A DNA stretch of 16,915 nt from NCBI GenBank assembly GCA_964344785.1, contig CAYFOR010000059.1, positions 1 through 16,915 of the forward strand, read 5' to 3'. Below are positions 1 through 7,000 of the stretch, piece by piece. How positions within the stretch are numbered: the stretch's first letter is position 1; every line of letters starts with the position of its first letter. Position numbers and translations under genes: made by a program. The notes beneath the pieces were generated by a model. That model saw nothing but the letters and a program-made list of their open reading frames with translations. It searched no databases and was not told the DNA's origin. This stretch comes from Thiopontia sp964344785. GTDB lineage: Bacteria > Pseudomonadota > Gammaproteobacteria > GCF-002020875.

Positions 1-191
1 AACGACCTATTTCATCGTTCTCCTTCGGTTACTTTTTTTGTGAGTCAATTCGTGGCATATCTTATCTGATAGACATCTTGCCATATATGTTGAATGATTT
101 CAGTTGGAACGAGGGCGGTTCTTCCCCAAAGGGTCTGCGTATGAGTTTGCGCTCATCAAGATCAGCCTCCTCCATCTTCCGAAGGCCCACA

Positions 192-935
192 CTATTTGAT
201 TCCGCGATGGATTGCAGCAATCCCAAAACTGAGATTGCGGTATTTGACCTCTTGAAAGCCTGCAGACTCAATCAATGACGCCATCTCCTGTTGATCCGGA
301 AAACGACGGATCGACTCGACCAGGTAGGTATAGGCAATCGGTGCCTTGGCGACCCATGCCCCCAGACGTGGAATGATGTAAAAGGAGTGAAAGTCGTAGA
401 ACGGTTTCAGCCACCAGTGGGGACGAGAAAATTCCAGACAGAAAAAACGCCCCCCCGGTTTGAGGACACGGTGGATCTCCGCAAGACTCTGTTCCAGATG
501 GGTGACATTACGGATACCGAAGGAGATGGAAAGGCAGTCTATCGAATCATCCTCAAATGGAATGTCCTCAGCACTACCCAAGCGAAACGCTACCAGATCC
601 CCATGCCGTGCCTGTCCCACGGACATCATCGCCTCACTCGGATCGACAACCACCACTGGATGCCCCCGGGCCGCAATCAGTGCAGCAACATCCCCGGTGC
701 CGCCAGCCAGATCAACCACCGTCTCGTTCTCCCCCACCTCCATGCCACTCACCAGGCTGCGCTTCCAGAGCCGGTGTATACCGAAGCTCATGATGTCATT
801 CATCAAATCGTAGCGGGGGGCCACCGTCTCGAACACGGCCTGAATATTCTGTCTGCGCTCATCCGCATCTACTTCACGGTAACCAAAGCTGCGGGAGAGC
901 TGGTGATCTTCACGATCTTCCGGAGACTGGCTCAT
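192..935 (-). CDS. menG/ubiE: demethylmenaquinone / ubiquinone C-methyltransferase
   Basis: SAM-dependent methyltransferase of the UbiE/MenG family. It methylates demethylmenaquinol in the last step of menaquinone synthesis, and in many gammaproteobacteria the same enzyme serves the ubiquinone pathway. From the chosen start it is 247 residues (E. coli UbiE 251). The family signature YDLMNDIMSFGIHRLWKR lies at 42-59, the SAM motif VVDLAGGTGD at 73-82 and the post-motif RVLKPGGRFF at 156-165; the C-terminus IHRGIK also matches UbiE. The open frame continues upstream to a TTG at 1016, but the ATG at 935 puts the conserved FGY segment about where E. coli has FGF, so I prefer it; an ATG at 965 is possible. 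It follows menA by 64 bases on the same strand, which supports a menaquinone role. No clear terminator is visible downstream. Confidence 0.93.
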   Translation of the reverse strand: MSQSPEDREDHQLSRSFGYREVDADERRQNIQAVFETVAPRYDLMNDIMSFGIHRLWKRSLVSGMEVGENETVVDLAGGTGDVAALIAARGHPVVVVDPSEAMMSVGQARHGDLVAFRLGSAEDIPFEDDSIDCLSISFGIRNVTHLEQSLAEIHRVLKPGGRFFCLEFSRPHWWLKPFYDFHSFYIIPRLGAWVAKAPIAYTYLVESIRRFPDQQEMASLIESAGFQEVKYRNLSFGIAAIHRGIK

Positions 936-1003
936 GATCTGCTCGAATGGGTCGGCGTTGACCATGACACTGTGAGCAGGTGTATCTTCTGTTGCAGCTT
1001 CAT
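932..1003 (-). other. 23-codon bridging ORF between menA and menG
   Basis: An ATG at 1003 overlaps the menA stop as ATGA. Its short frame (starting MKLQQKIHLL) ends at a TGA that overlaps the menG ATG as a second ATGA. It has no good Shine-Dalgarno site of its own. It may only be a route for translational coupling, or chance; no product function is suggested. Confidence 0.2.
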
Positions 1004-1887
1004 ACCAGGATTCCAATCATCAACAGTGTAGAAAAGAGTAGCTGAAATTGTGCCGTCAGCCTCAACAGCCGGTTGAGTGCCTGACCATGAGGCAGACGGT
1101 AGATCAATCGTACCAGATAGAGCGCCACCGGAAATGCCAATATCATGACCCAGAACAGCTGTTCTCTTTCCAGCATGACCATCGTTCCATAGGCCGATAC
1201 AAATGGAAACAGTATCAGCAGCGTGTAGAGCCGACGTGTTCTCTCCCGCCCCAGCAGCACCGCCAATGTCTTCTTCCCCACCGGCCGATCGGTTTCAATA
1301 TCCCGATAGTTGTTGACCACCAGTACTGCGGCAGCGATCAGCCCCACAGCGGAGCCAGCCCACAATGTGCCAACACTCCAGCTCTGCTGCATGAGCCAGA
1401 CGGTTCCACCCACAGCCAACAGCCCGAAATAGAGGAAGACGAAGAGCTCTCCCAAACCGGTATAGGCGATCGGTCTTGGGCCTGCAGTATAGGCGATACC
1501 GGATATGATGGCAGCGATCCCGAGCATCAGGATCGGTACTCCTCCCTGCTGAACCAGATAGACCCCCACCAATAGTGCCGCCGCAAAGCAGGCTCGAGCT
1601 ACACGTCGTACCTGTGCAGCAGATAACCAACCCTCCGCAACGACACGTTTCGGTCCCAATCGGCCCGGCCCATCGGCACCACGCAGTGCATCACCAACAT
1701 CATTGTAGAGATTGGTTCCAATCTGGATCAGTAGTGCCGCCACGACGATGGCCGAAAACAGTATCACACTAAACTGCTGCTGTTCTGATTGCGCAATTGC
1801 ACTACCCACCATCACCGGCACCAGCGATAGCGACAGCGTCTGAGGGCGGATGGCCTGCACCCAGGGGTTCTTGATCTGTATCAACAC
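1000..1887 (-). CDS. menA: 1,4-dihydroxy-2-naphthoate polyprenyltransferase
   Basis: Integral-membrane UbiA-family prenyltransferase that joins a polyprenyl diphosphate to 1,4-dihydroxy-2-naphthoate, giving demethylmenaquinone. It is 295 residues (E. coli MenA 308). The N-terminus IRPQTLSLSLVPVMVG matches the MenA opening. The first Asp-rich motif is NLYNDVGDALRG at 59-70, followed by GRLGPKR typical of MenA; the second is NNYRDIETD at 192-200, followed by GKKTLAVLLG. Eight or nine hydrophobic segments are apparent. The start is a GTG at 1887, and an in-frame TGA lies a few codons upstream, so the gene can hardly start earlier; a GAGAG lies about 11 bases before it. The start codons overlap an FNR-type box. 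It is divergent from the gene at 1917 and upstream of menG. Confidence 0.93.
   Translation of the reverse strand: MLIQIKNPWVQAIRPQTLSLSLVPVMVGSAIAQSEQQQFSVILFSAIVVAALLIQIGTNLYNDVGDALRGADGPGRLGPKRVVAEGWLSAAQVRRVARACFAAALLVGVYLVQQGGVPILMLGIAAIISGIAYTAGPRPIAYTGLGELFVFLYFGLLAVGGTVWLMQQSWSVGTLWAGSAVGLIAAAVLVVNNYRDIETDRPVGKKTLAVLLGRERTRRLYTLLILFPFVSAYGTMVMLEREQLFWVMILAFPVALYLVRLIYRLPHGQALNRLLRLTAQFQLLFSTLLMIGILV
1871..1884. promoter_or_regulatory. perfect FNR/DNR-type box
   Basis: TTGATCTGTATCAA matches the FNR/ANR/DNR consensus TTGAT-N4-ATCAA at all ten specified bases. It covers codons 2-6 of menA on the minus strand and lies upstream of the plus-strand gene at 1917. Its centre (1877.5) is about 42 bases before a plausible start site near 1919-1920, with a weak -10 (TACCAT, 1908-1913), as in class II FNR-type activation. 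For menA it would sit over the start codon, where a bound regulator might repress. Which family member binds cannot be told from the site. Confidence 0.6.
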
Positions 1888-1916
1888 CGAAACAGTCTCT
1901 CATCTGATACCATGCG

Positions 1917-2288
1917 ATGCAAATGATCCGAACCATACCCGCACTACTGCTGTTGTTTTCACTCACCCACTCGCCGCTCTCTATTGCAGTGAGCGAGCAG
2001 CAGTTCGAGGCTGTCAACCGACTGGGGGCACTCAACGGAATCGCTCTCAACTGCCGCATGATTGAACAGACCCGAAAAATGAAACATGCACTGGTCGATA
2101 CCGTGCCGAAGCTGCGAGTCATTGGTGAGGCATTCGACCAATCGACCAACCGCTCTTTTCTCTCCATGATCAAGGCGAACGAGCCCTGTCCGGCGGAACC
2201 ATTGCTGAATCGGCAGGTTGATCATGGTATTGAGGAACTCCGTCAGCAATTTTCAACAAGCCTGCCGCTACTTCAGACAGATCAATGA
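1917..2288 (+). CDS. small secreted protein of unknown function
   Basis: A 123-residue protein I do not assign to a family. Residues 1-25 look like a Sec signal peptide: basic start MIR, hydrophobic core PALLLLFSL, and a likely cleavage site near SIAVS. The mature part is mostly helical and polar, with two cysteines (C46 in ALNCRM, C91 in EPCPAE) that could form a periplasmic disulfide. ATG codons at 1917 and 1923 are both possible; if the FNR-type promoter is real, transcription begins near 1919 and only the second would be used, almost leaderless. The stop overlaps the next start as ATGA, so it is probably translated together with the ZnuA-SCO fusion and may act with it in the periplasm. 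Confidence 0.75.
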   Translation: MQMIRTIPALLLLFSLTHSPLSIAVSEQQFEAVNRLGALNGIALNCRMIEQTRKMKHALVDTVPKLRVIGEAFDQSTNRSFLSMIKANEPCPAEPLLNRQVDHGIEELRQQFSTSLPLLQTDQ

Positions 2289-3694
2289 TCCGATCCACCG
2301 GGCAGATTCTGCTCCTGCTGCTACTCCTCACCCCGCCCAGCTGGGGCACTGAACCGCTTCACATCGTCACCACCATCAAGCCGGTTCACTCGATACTATC
2401 CGGCCTGATGGAGGGAACCCGTCCCCCTGAACTGCTGTTTCATGGACAACAGCTGCCCCATGAAGCCATCCTCTCAAAAGAGCAGCAGGACCGGATCGAT
2501 CAGGCCGATCTGATTCTATGGGTTGGCCCGGAGCTTGAGCAATCGCTGACCGAGCCGTTACAGCACTACCGGAAAAAGACCATCACACTGCTGGATCATC
2601 CGGCACTGAAGATCCTGCCATCACGCTGGAACAACCACGAACGGGACCCCTACTTCTGGCTGGATAGCCGAAATGCAATCATACTGGCTGAAGAGATGAC
2701 CCAAGAACTGATCAGCAGAGACCCGGCACGCAAATCACTCTATCTCGATAACCGGAAAACAGTTTTTGCCCGACTCTCAGCGCTCGATCGTCAGCTGGAA
2801 TACAGCTATCGAGGCCTCCAGGGTGGTGCTGGAATGAGCTACTACGACAACCTGCAATATTTTGAACAGGCCTATGCCTTGAAGATCGGCAGCACGGTCC
2901 TGCGCTCTCCGACAATGCCACTCAACGGCTCCACACTGCTCACCAACCGGAGCAGGCTATTAAATGACCACTACCGCTGCTTGCTTACAGAACAACAGGT
3001 CGCTCAGGAGGATATCAACCTGCTGACACAGGGAATCGACATCAACATCAAAGCGATAGACAGCCTCGGCAGCCGGTTCGAGGCCGGCCCCGATTTGTAT
3101 TTCAAGCTGATGGAGTGGAATACCGCAACCATCAGCCAGTGTCTGCAGCATGAAGCCATCGCCATAACCGAAGATCAGCCCCTCTTATCGAACAAGATTG
3201 GTACCCGTTTCATCTTGCAGGATCATCGGGGCAGACCATTTACAGATCGGGATATGTTGGGCAAATTTCAACTGATCTACTTCGGTTACACCTTCTGCCC
3301 TGATGTCTGCCCCAGCTCCCTCTACAGCCTCACTGCCGCGCTGAAACAGCTCGGACCATTGGCCGATCAGGTACAGCCCTACTTTATTACCGTTGACCCG
3401 ATCCGGGATACATCCGATGTACTCTCCACCTATGTCGGCTACTTTCACCCTTCAATGGTCGGCCTGACAGGCAGTGAGACGATGATTGAACGGGTGGCCC
3501 GACGCTACAAGGTCCGCTATGAGAAGGTAAACGACCCGGACCGGCCTGCTGACCAATATGTCATTGACCACTCATCAGGGCTATTCCTGATGGGGCCGGA
3601 TGGACACTTTATCGTCAAATTTGCTCACGGCATCTCTCCGGAGAAGATTGCACAAAGGGTCCGGCATGAGCTGAAGGCGCGATCCCTGCAGTAA
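2285..3694 (+). CDS. fusion of ZnuA-like metal-binding domain and SCO/SenC domain
   Basis: A 469-residue exported protein with two domains. A signal peptide covers about 1-22. Residues 24-290 match cluster A-I zinc/manganese binding proteins (ZnuA/TroA): TTIKPVHSI near the start, LPHEAILSKEQ with the first ligand His (H59), QADLILWVGPELE (73-85), and cysteines C232 and C286 at the places of the ZnuA disulfide. The second and third ligand histidines are tyrosines (DPYFWLD, Y123; YYDNLQYFE, Y187). Residues 300-469 are a SCO1/SenC/PrrC thioredoxin fold with copper-site CPDVC (C338, C342) and its distal His in VIDHSSG (H429). SCO proteins deliver copper or reduce thiols during assembly of cytochrome oxidase CuA or nitrous oxide reductase. 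Coupled to the preceding gene by ATGA. The exact substrate is not known. Confidence 0.88.
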   Translation: MIRSTGQILLLLLLLTPPSWGTEPLHIVTTIKPVHSILSGLMEGTRPPELLFHGQQLPHEAILSKEQQDRIDQADLILWVGPELEQSLTEPLQHYRKKTITLLDHPALKILPSRWNNHERDPYFWLDSRNAIILAEEMTQELISRDPARKSLYLDNRKTVFARLSALDRQLEYSYRGLQGGAGMSYYDNLQYFEQAYALKIGSTVLRSPTMPLNGSTLLTNRSRLLNDHYRCLLTEQQVAQEDINLLTQGIDINIKAIDSLGSRFEAGPDLYFKLMEWNTATISQCLQHEAIAITEDQPLLSNKIGTRFILQDHRGRPFTDRDMLGKFQLIYFGYTFCPDVCPSSLYSLTAALKQLGPLADQVQPYFITVDPIRDTSDVLSTYVGYFHPSMVGLTGSETMIERVARRYKVRYEKVNDPDRPADQYVIDHSSGLFLMGPDGHFIVKFAHGISPEKIAQRVRHELKARSLQ

Positions 3695-3718
3695 TCGACG
3701 ACAGCCCCATCAATAGAC

Positions 3719-5002
3719 TCAATTTAGCGTATGTTGATGGAATACCCGATAGCAGCGCAGGACAATCCAGCCAAGCCAGGCAAAAAAGAGCAGTAACAGT
3801 ACAACCATCAATGGCCGTAGTGCATGGTGAAACAGAGAGAGTATGGCTGCCACCATCATGGTGATATAGATCAGGAGTAGCAACCTGCCCCAGCGGGCAG
3901 GCAAAATCTGGAACTGGTGAGGCAGGGAGGAGAGACGACCAAATTGGGATGGATCACCAAGTACCCGCTGCTGCAGGTGGATATAGACCAGAAATGGAGC
4001 AATTTTCAATAGCATGCCGCAGACCATCGGCAACAGCACCACAAAGAGCCAATAGAGCCCCAGCAGAGACGAGACACCTTCCCCTGTGGTCTGTACGGTC
4101 AGAATCCATAGACTACCAATAGTCAGGGATGACAGCGAGATCTGCCAAAACAGTACCGATGCATCCCATATTTTCCGTTTACGTTTGGAAAGCACCCATA
4201 GACCGGACCCGCCGAAGAGCACCATCCCGGCGGCCGCCAGCCACAGTCCTCCGTCCACCCAGTGCCCCATGCCAGCCATGGTCCCTCCTCCCCACACCAG
4301 CAGTGATAGGGAGATCAGCGGTACGCCCCACTGCTTGAGTAGCGGGTGGAAATCAGGCGTCACCTGGAACATTGGAATGAGCTGAAAACTGATTGCAATC
4401 AGCAATAGCGTAAACCACCCCCCCAATGCCCAAACGGCATGAATATCCGTCCACTCACGTTTCAGACCAATCTCGTCACTTCCCCATCCGGTCAATAACA
4501 GAATACCGAGTGCTACCAGCAGCAGTGGAAAGGGAACAATGTATTTCAACTGCCTGACCAGACCGGAACGCCCTTGGGGACGATACACGGCCACCATCAG
4601 CAGCAGCAAATAGGGGACAAATCCAGCTACCAATATCCCTGCTGAAAGCTGCAGCAAGAGAGGATCTGTCACTAGAAATCCAACAAAAAAGGAAAGTGTT
4701 CCCAACACCAGCATGAGATGGAAATAGCTTGCCAGCAGTGTCACTTTCGGAAACTGTACGCCTCCAGCCACCGGCAGCAACTGAAACAGGAGACCACTGA
4801 CTACCATGGTAAACAGTCCCAGATTGAGCAGATGGAGCAGACCAATCAATGCCGGGTTCCAGCGGCTGCCATACACGTCATCTCCCAGGAGCAGTAGTGT
4901 GCATGCAAACAGAAGCCCGAACAGTGGGGCTGTCAGAATATATCGATACGGGACAAGAAATGGTGGTGAGGATTCTACTGAAAGCAGCGCCGTATTGATC
5001 AT
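3719..5002 (-). CDS. polytopic NnrS/heme-copper-oxidase-like membrane protein
   Basis: A 427-residue protein with about 12 hydrophobic segments. Histidines sit in or at the edge of membrane helices in patterns like those of NnrS and oxidase-subunit-I-like proteins: HLLNLGLFTMV (H57), YFHLMLVLGTL (H95), DIHAVWALGGW (H188), then SFQLIPMFQVTPDF (205-218) and KIAPFLVYIHL (333-343). These could bind heme or copper, but that is inference. It is the last gene of an operon with a hemerythrin and a DUF2249 protein, and its ATG overlaps the DUF2249 stop as ATGA. NnrS proteins are known to relieve nitric oxide stress; a similar role is plausible here but unproven. It converges on the ZnuA-SCO gene with 24 bases between stops. 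Confidence 0.72.
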   Translation of the reverse strand: MINTALLSVESSPPFLVPYRYILTAPLFGLLFACTLLLLGDDVYGSRWNPALIGLLHLLNLGLFTMVVSGLLFQLLPVAGGVQFPKVTLLASYFHLMLVLGTLSFFVGFLVTDPLLLQLSAGILVAGFVPYLLLLMVAVYRPQGRSGLVRQLKYIVPFPLLLVALGILLLTGWGSDEIGLKREWTDIHAVWALGGWFTLLLIAISFQLIPMFQVTPDFHPLLKQWGVPLISLSLLVWGGGTMAGMGHWVDGGLWLAAAGMVLFGGSGLWVLSKRKRKIWDASVLFWQISLSSLTIGSLWILTVQTTGEGVSSLLGLYWLFVVLLPMVCGMLLKIAPFLVYIHLQQRVLGDPSQFGRLSSLPHQFQILPARWGRLLLLIYITMMVAAILSLFHHALRPLMVVLLLLFFAWLGWIVLRCYRVFHQHTLN

Positions 5003-5277
5003 AACTCCGGGCAGACCGCCTCCACTTTCGAGCGGGCTGCATGATCGCCCTGATGCCAGATCATCACCTCGAAAGGAGCCTCCCCTCCAAGATGGAGGTG
5101 GTGGGTAAAGCCCATGCTCTCTAATACCTGATATAGCGGAACCGGTTCCATCCGGTGCATCATTCTCACATAGTGGCCGACTTTCAGTGTCTCCAGCACC
5201 TTCAGAACTTCATGCATGGGCTCAGGTGGTGGTAACTCCCTTACATCGCACAGTACCTCTCCGGTACGATCTGTCAT
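4999..5277 (-). CDS. DUF2249 domain protein
   Basis: A 92-residue cytoplasmic protein that is essentially one DUF2249 domain. The signature is clear: CDVRELPPPEPMHEVLKVLE at 10-29, then HRMEPVPLYQVLESMGF at 41-57. The middle of the domain has several histidines (HHLHLGG, 59-65). DUF2249 proteins have no proven reaction; they are often found beside hemerythrin-like and nitric-oxide-related genes, as here. The fold resembles the small TusA-like class, which is only a loose analogy. The ATG at 5277 shares one base with the hemerythrin stop (TGATG), and the stop overlaps the next gene by four bases, so the three genes are very probably one translationally coupled unit. Confidence 0.85.
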   Translation of the reverse strand: MTDRTGEVLCDVRELPPPEPMHEVLKVLETLKVGHYVRMMHRMEPVPLYQVLESMGFTHHLHLGGEAPFEVMIWHQGDHAARSKVEAVCPEL

Positions 5278-5714
5278 CAGGCAGGGAGCGCCTTGATCTG
5301 CTCCAGCACTGCATCTCCCTGCCGGATCTGATCATCGATCATCGGATAGAGAATCTGCTCTTCCTTCATGTTATGTTGCTGAACCATCAACATCAGCGTA
5401 TCCGCCACACCCAGCACCTGCTCTTTGTGATGACCCGATATCGCGGCATCCAGCACCTCAAACAGTGTGCGCATCTGCTGATGTTCCATCCGCATCATGT
5501 GAACCGGCCCGGTAGTCACTCCAACGCGCTGTTCATACTCAGGGAAGATCACCGTCTCCTCATTCTCAAAATGCTCTTCCATGCTGGCGCGAAAGCGCTG
5601 CCAGGCCACATCCGCCTGCTCCCACTCCCCGCGCGAGGCCGCATTTTCCACCTCGGCAAATCGTTCATCACAGAGCCGATGCTGATCGATAAAAATATCT
5701 GATAAAGGTTGCAT
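5277..5714 (-). CDS. HHE-domain hemerythrin-like protein
   Basis: A soluble 145-residue four-helix-bundle protein of the hemerythrin HHE family, which carries a non-heme di-iron site. Visible iron ligands: H12 in DQHRL, H48 and E52 in EEHFENEE, H78 in MEHQQM (H72 nearby), and H114 and E118 in QQHNMKEE. Related proteins bind O2 or NO or help repair iron-sulfur centres (YtfE/DnrN group), but this one lacks the N-terminal ScdA_N domain of YtfE. The ATG at 5714 has an AGGA eight bases upstream. It is the first gene of the hemerythrin/DUF2249/NnrS-like operon and has a long upstream region with inverted repeats and an FNR/DNR-like site. O2 or NO sensing or scavenging is likely; which one is open. 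Confidence 0.88.
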   Translation of the reverse strand: MQPLSDIFIDQHRLCDERFAEVENAASRGEWEQADVAWQRFRASMEEHFENEETVIFPEYEQRVGVTTGPVHMMRMEHQQMRTLFEVLDAAISGHHKEQVLGVADTLMLMVQQHNMKEEQILYPMIDDQIRQGDAVLEQIKALPA

Positions 5715-5766
5715 ATGCTATATCCTGAAACTGAATAATCGTATTGGTCGTCCACTCCTCCTGACA

Positions 5767-5801
5767 CCAATGTAGGTCGCCATGGATACCATGAACATTG
5801 G
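5767..5801 (-). promoter_or_regulatory. nested stem-loop in the probable hemerythrin 5' leader
   Basis: Inverted repeat CCAATGT (5767-5773) / ACATTGG (5795-5801) encloses a second perfect one, CATGG-ATA-CCATG (5781-5793). If transcription of the hemerythrin gene starts near 5858, this lies in its untranslated leader. There is no U-run, so it is not an ordinary terminator. It may be RNA structure or a protein site. Confidence 0.35.
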
Positions 5802-5844
5802 CAGCAATTACCAAATCGGCCTTTCTTGCGCATACTCACTGGCA

Positions 5845-5872
5845 GGTACGACAGCCTGGCTGTGAGTGTACC
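5845..5872. promoter_or_regulatory. compound dyad, possible operator
   Basis: GGTAC (5845-5849) pairs with GTACC (5868-5872) around a perfect inner palindrome ACAGCCTGGCTGT (5851-5863). The right arm overlaps the best candidate -10 (TACACT on the minus strand, 5870-5865) for the hemerythrin operon. The position suits a repressor operator or a DNA/RNA hairpin; no family is recognised. Confidence 0.4.
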
Positions 5873-5893
5873 GGTTGGAGCCCTCCTGATGAA

Positions 5894-5907
5894 TTGACAA
5901 TTATCAA
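5894..5907. promoter_or_regulatory. FNR/DNR-like box in the hemerythrin-menC intergenic region
   Basis: TTGACAATTATCAA matches TTGAT-N4-ATCAA at nine of ten positions. Its centre (5900.5) is about 42 bases from candidate start sites on both sides: rightward with a weak -10 near 5930-5937 (AATATT/TATTAA) ahead of menC, and leftward with TACACT (5870-5865) ahead of the hemerythrin operon. One regulator bound here could therefore serve both directions. The remainder of 5715-5980 shows no gene. Confidence 0.5.
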
Positions 5908-5980
5908 TGCAGAAGCAAACTGACACCCCAATATTAAGGGAACCACACGACTATAGACCCCTTTCCAACCTCCGACGGCC

Positions 5981-7000
5981 ATGATCAGCACCCTTCACTT
6001 CACCCCTTACCGCCTGAAATTCAGAATACCATGGGCCACTCACCGTGGAACATTGCAGGCTCGCAGTGGTTTTATTGTCAAACTGGTCGACGAGAATGGC
6101 CTGCAGGGATATGGAGAGGCCGCTCCACTGCCGCAGTTTGGCACCGAAACCGTGCAGCAGTGCCGACAACAGCTCGAAAAACTGTGCAGCCCACATACCT
6201 CTTCTTCTCTGGACGAGCTGATGCAACAGCTACACGCTGAAAGGAGCCGTTTTCCTGCAGCCATCTGTGGTGTGGAGTCAGCCATTGCCGCACTGCAGGC
6301 CAGGCAGGTAAAATGTACGCTACGCCACTGGATCAATCCAAACGCTGCCGATCAGGTCAAAACCAATCAGGCTGTCGGCAATCTGAACAGTGTCAGAGTT
6401 GATCCAAATGGAGGGACCATACTCAAGATCAAAATGGGACTGGCACCCATAGAGACCGAGATCAAACAACTTGCCAGCTGGGTTGATACCCTGCCGTCTG
6501 AATACAGTCTGAGACTCGACTGTAACCAGGCCTGGAGTAATCAACAAGCGGAAAACCTGTTGCCGCAACTGGCCAGATTGCCCATCGAATCACTGGAAGA
6601 GCCACTTCAAAACCCCAGCCTGAACAGAATTGGAGAGCTTCAGCGTCTTGTTCCATTTCCCATCACACTGGATGAATCAGTGAATGTCATCGGTGTAGAG
6701 GCCATTGAACAGAGCGATCTGCAACGTACCGTCCTGAAACCGACCCTGCTGGGTGGCCCTCTCACGACCTTCCATGCTGCCGGAAAGATCAAGGCGAGCG
6801 GAACCGAGGTTGTCATTACCACCGCACTGGAAGGGCCGATCGGCACATTGGCCGTCGCCCAGATTGCCGCTGCGATCGATGAAGAGCAGCGATATACGCA
6901 TGGTCTTTCAACCATTGACTGCTTCGAAGATGCTCCCCCTCTTGCAGTCACCACAAAAAACGGGATACTGCGCTTTCATGAAGAGACTGACAACCTATAG
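5981..7000 (+). CDS. menC: o-succinylbenzoate synthase
   Basis: Enolase-superfamily dehydratase that turns SHCHC into o-succinylbenzoate. It is 339 residues. The N-terminal capping domain (1-120) has the YGEAAPLP segment at 44-51. Barrel motifs match MenC in order: LKIKMG with the base pair K149/K151, metal ligands D180 (RLDCNQAW), E206 (SLEEPL) and D231 (LDES), then K253 in VLKPTLLGG. First gene of menC-thioesterase-menD-menB-menF. The ATG at 5981 has no good Shine-Dalgarno sequence; an FNR/DNR-like box lies 74 bases before it. The 3' end overlaps the next gene by 23 bases. Confidence 0.94.
   Translation: MISTLHFTPYRLKFRIPWATHRGTLQARSGFIVKLVDENGLQGYGEAAPLPQFGTETVQQCRQQLEKLCSPHTSSSLDELMQQLHAERSRFPAAICGVESAIAALQARQVKCTLRHWINPNAADQVKTNQAVGNLNSVRVDPNGGTILKIKMGLAPIETEIKQLASWVDTLPSEYSLRLDCNQAWSNQQAENLLPQLARLPIESLEEPLQNPSLNRIGELQRLVPFPITLDESVNVIGVEAIEQSDLQRTVLKPTLLGGPLTTFHAAGKIKASGTEVVITTALEGPIGTLAVAQIAAAIDEEQRYTHGLSTIDCFEDAPPLAVTTKNGILRFHEETDNL

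Noticed and set aside
7..30. Strong AAGGAG followed by ATG-AAA-TAG on the minus strand
   Set aside because: The frame stops after two codons at the window edge, so no gene can be supported.
291..1031. Long plus-strand open frame opposite menG
   Set aside because: It is the antisense of a clear UbiE/MenG gene and has no family features of its own.
3707..3740. Inverted repeat CCATCAA / TTGATGG between convergent genes, possible terminator
   Set aside because: The loop is 20 bases, there is no T-run on either side, and one arm is in the coding end of the membrane-protein gene.
5549..5926. Minus-strand open frame of 125 codons before and across the hemerythrin start
   Set aside because: It overlaps the hemerythrin gene in another frame, and its sequence looks like no protein family.
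6753..6977. 75-codon upstream extension of the thioesterase frame
   Set aside because: Lies inside menC and has low-complexity basic/proline content; 4HBT proteins begin near the ATG at 6978.
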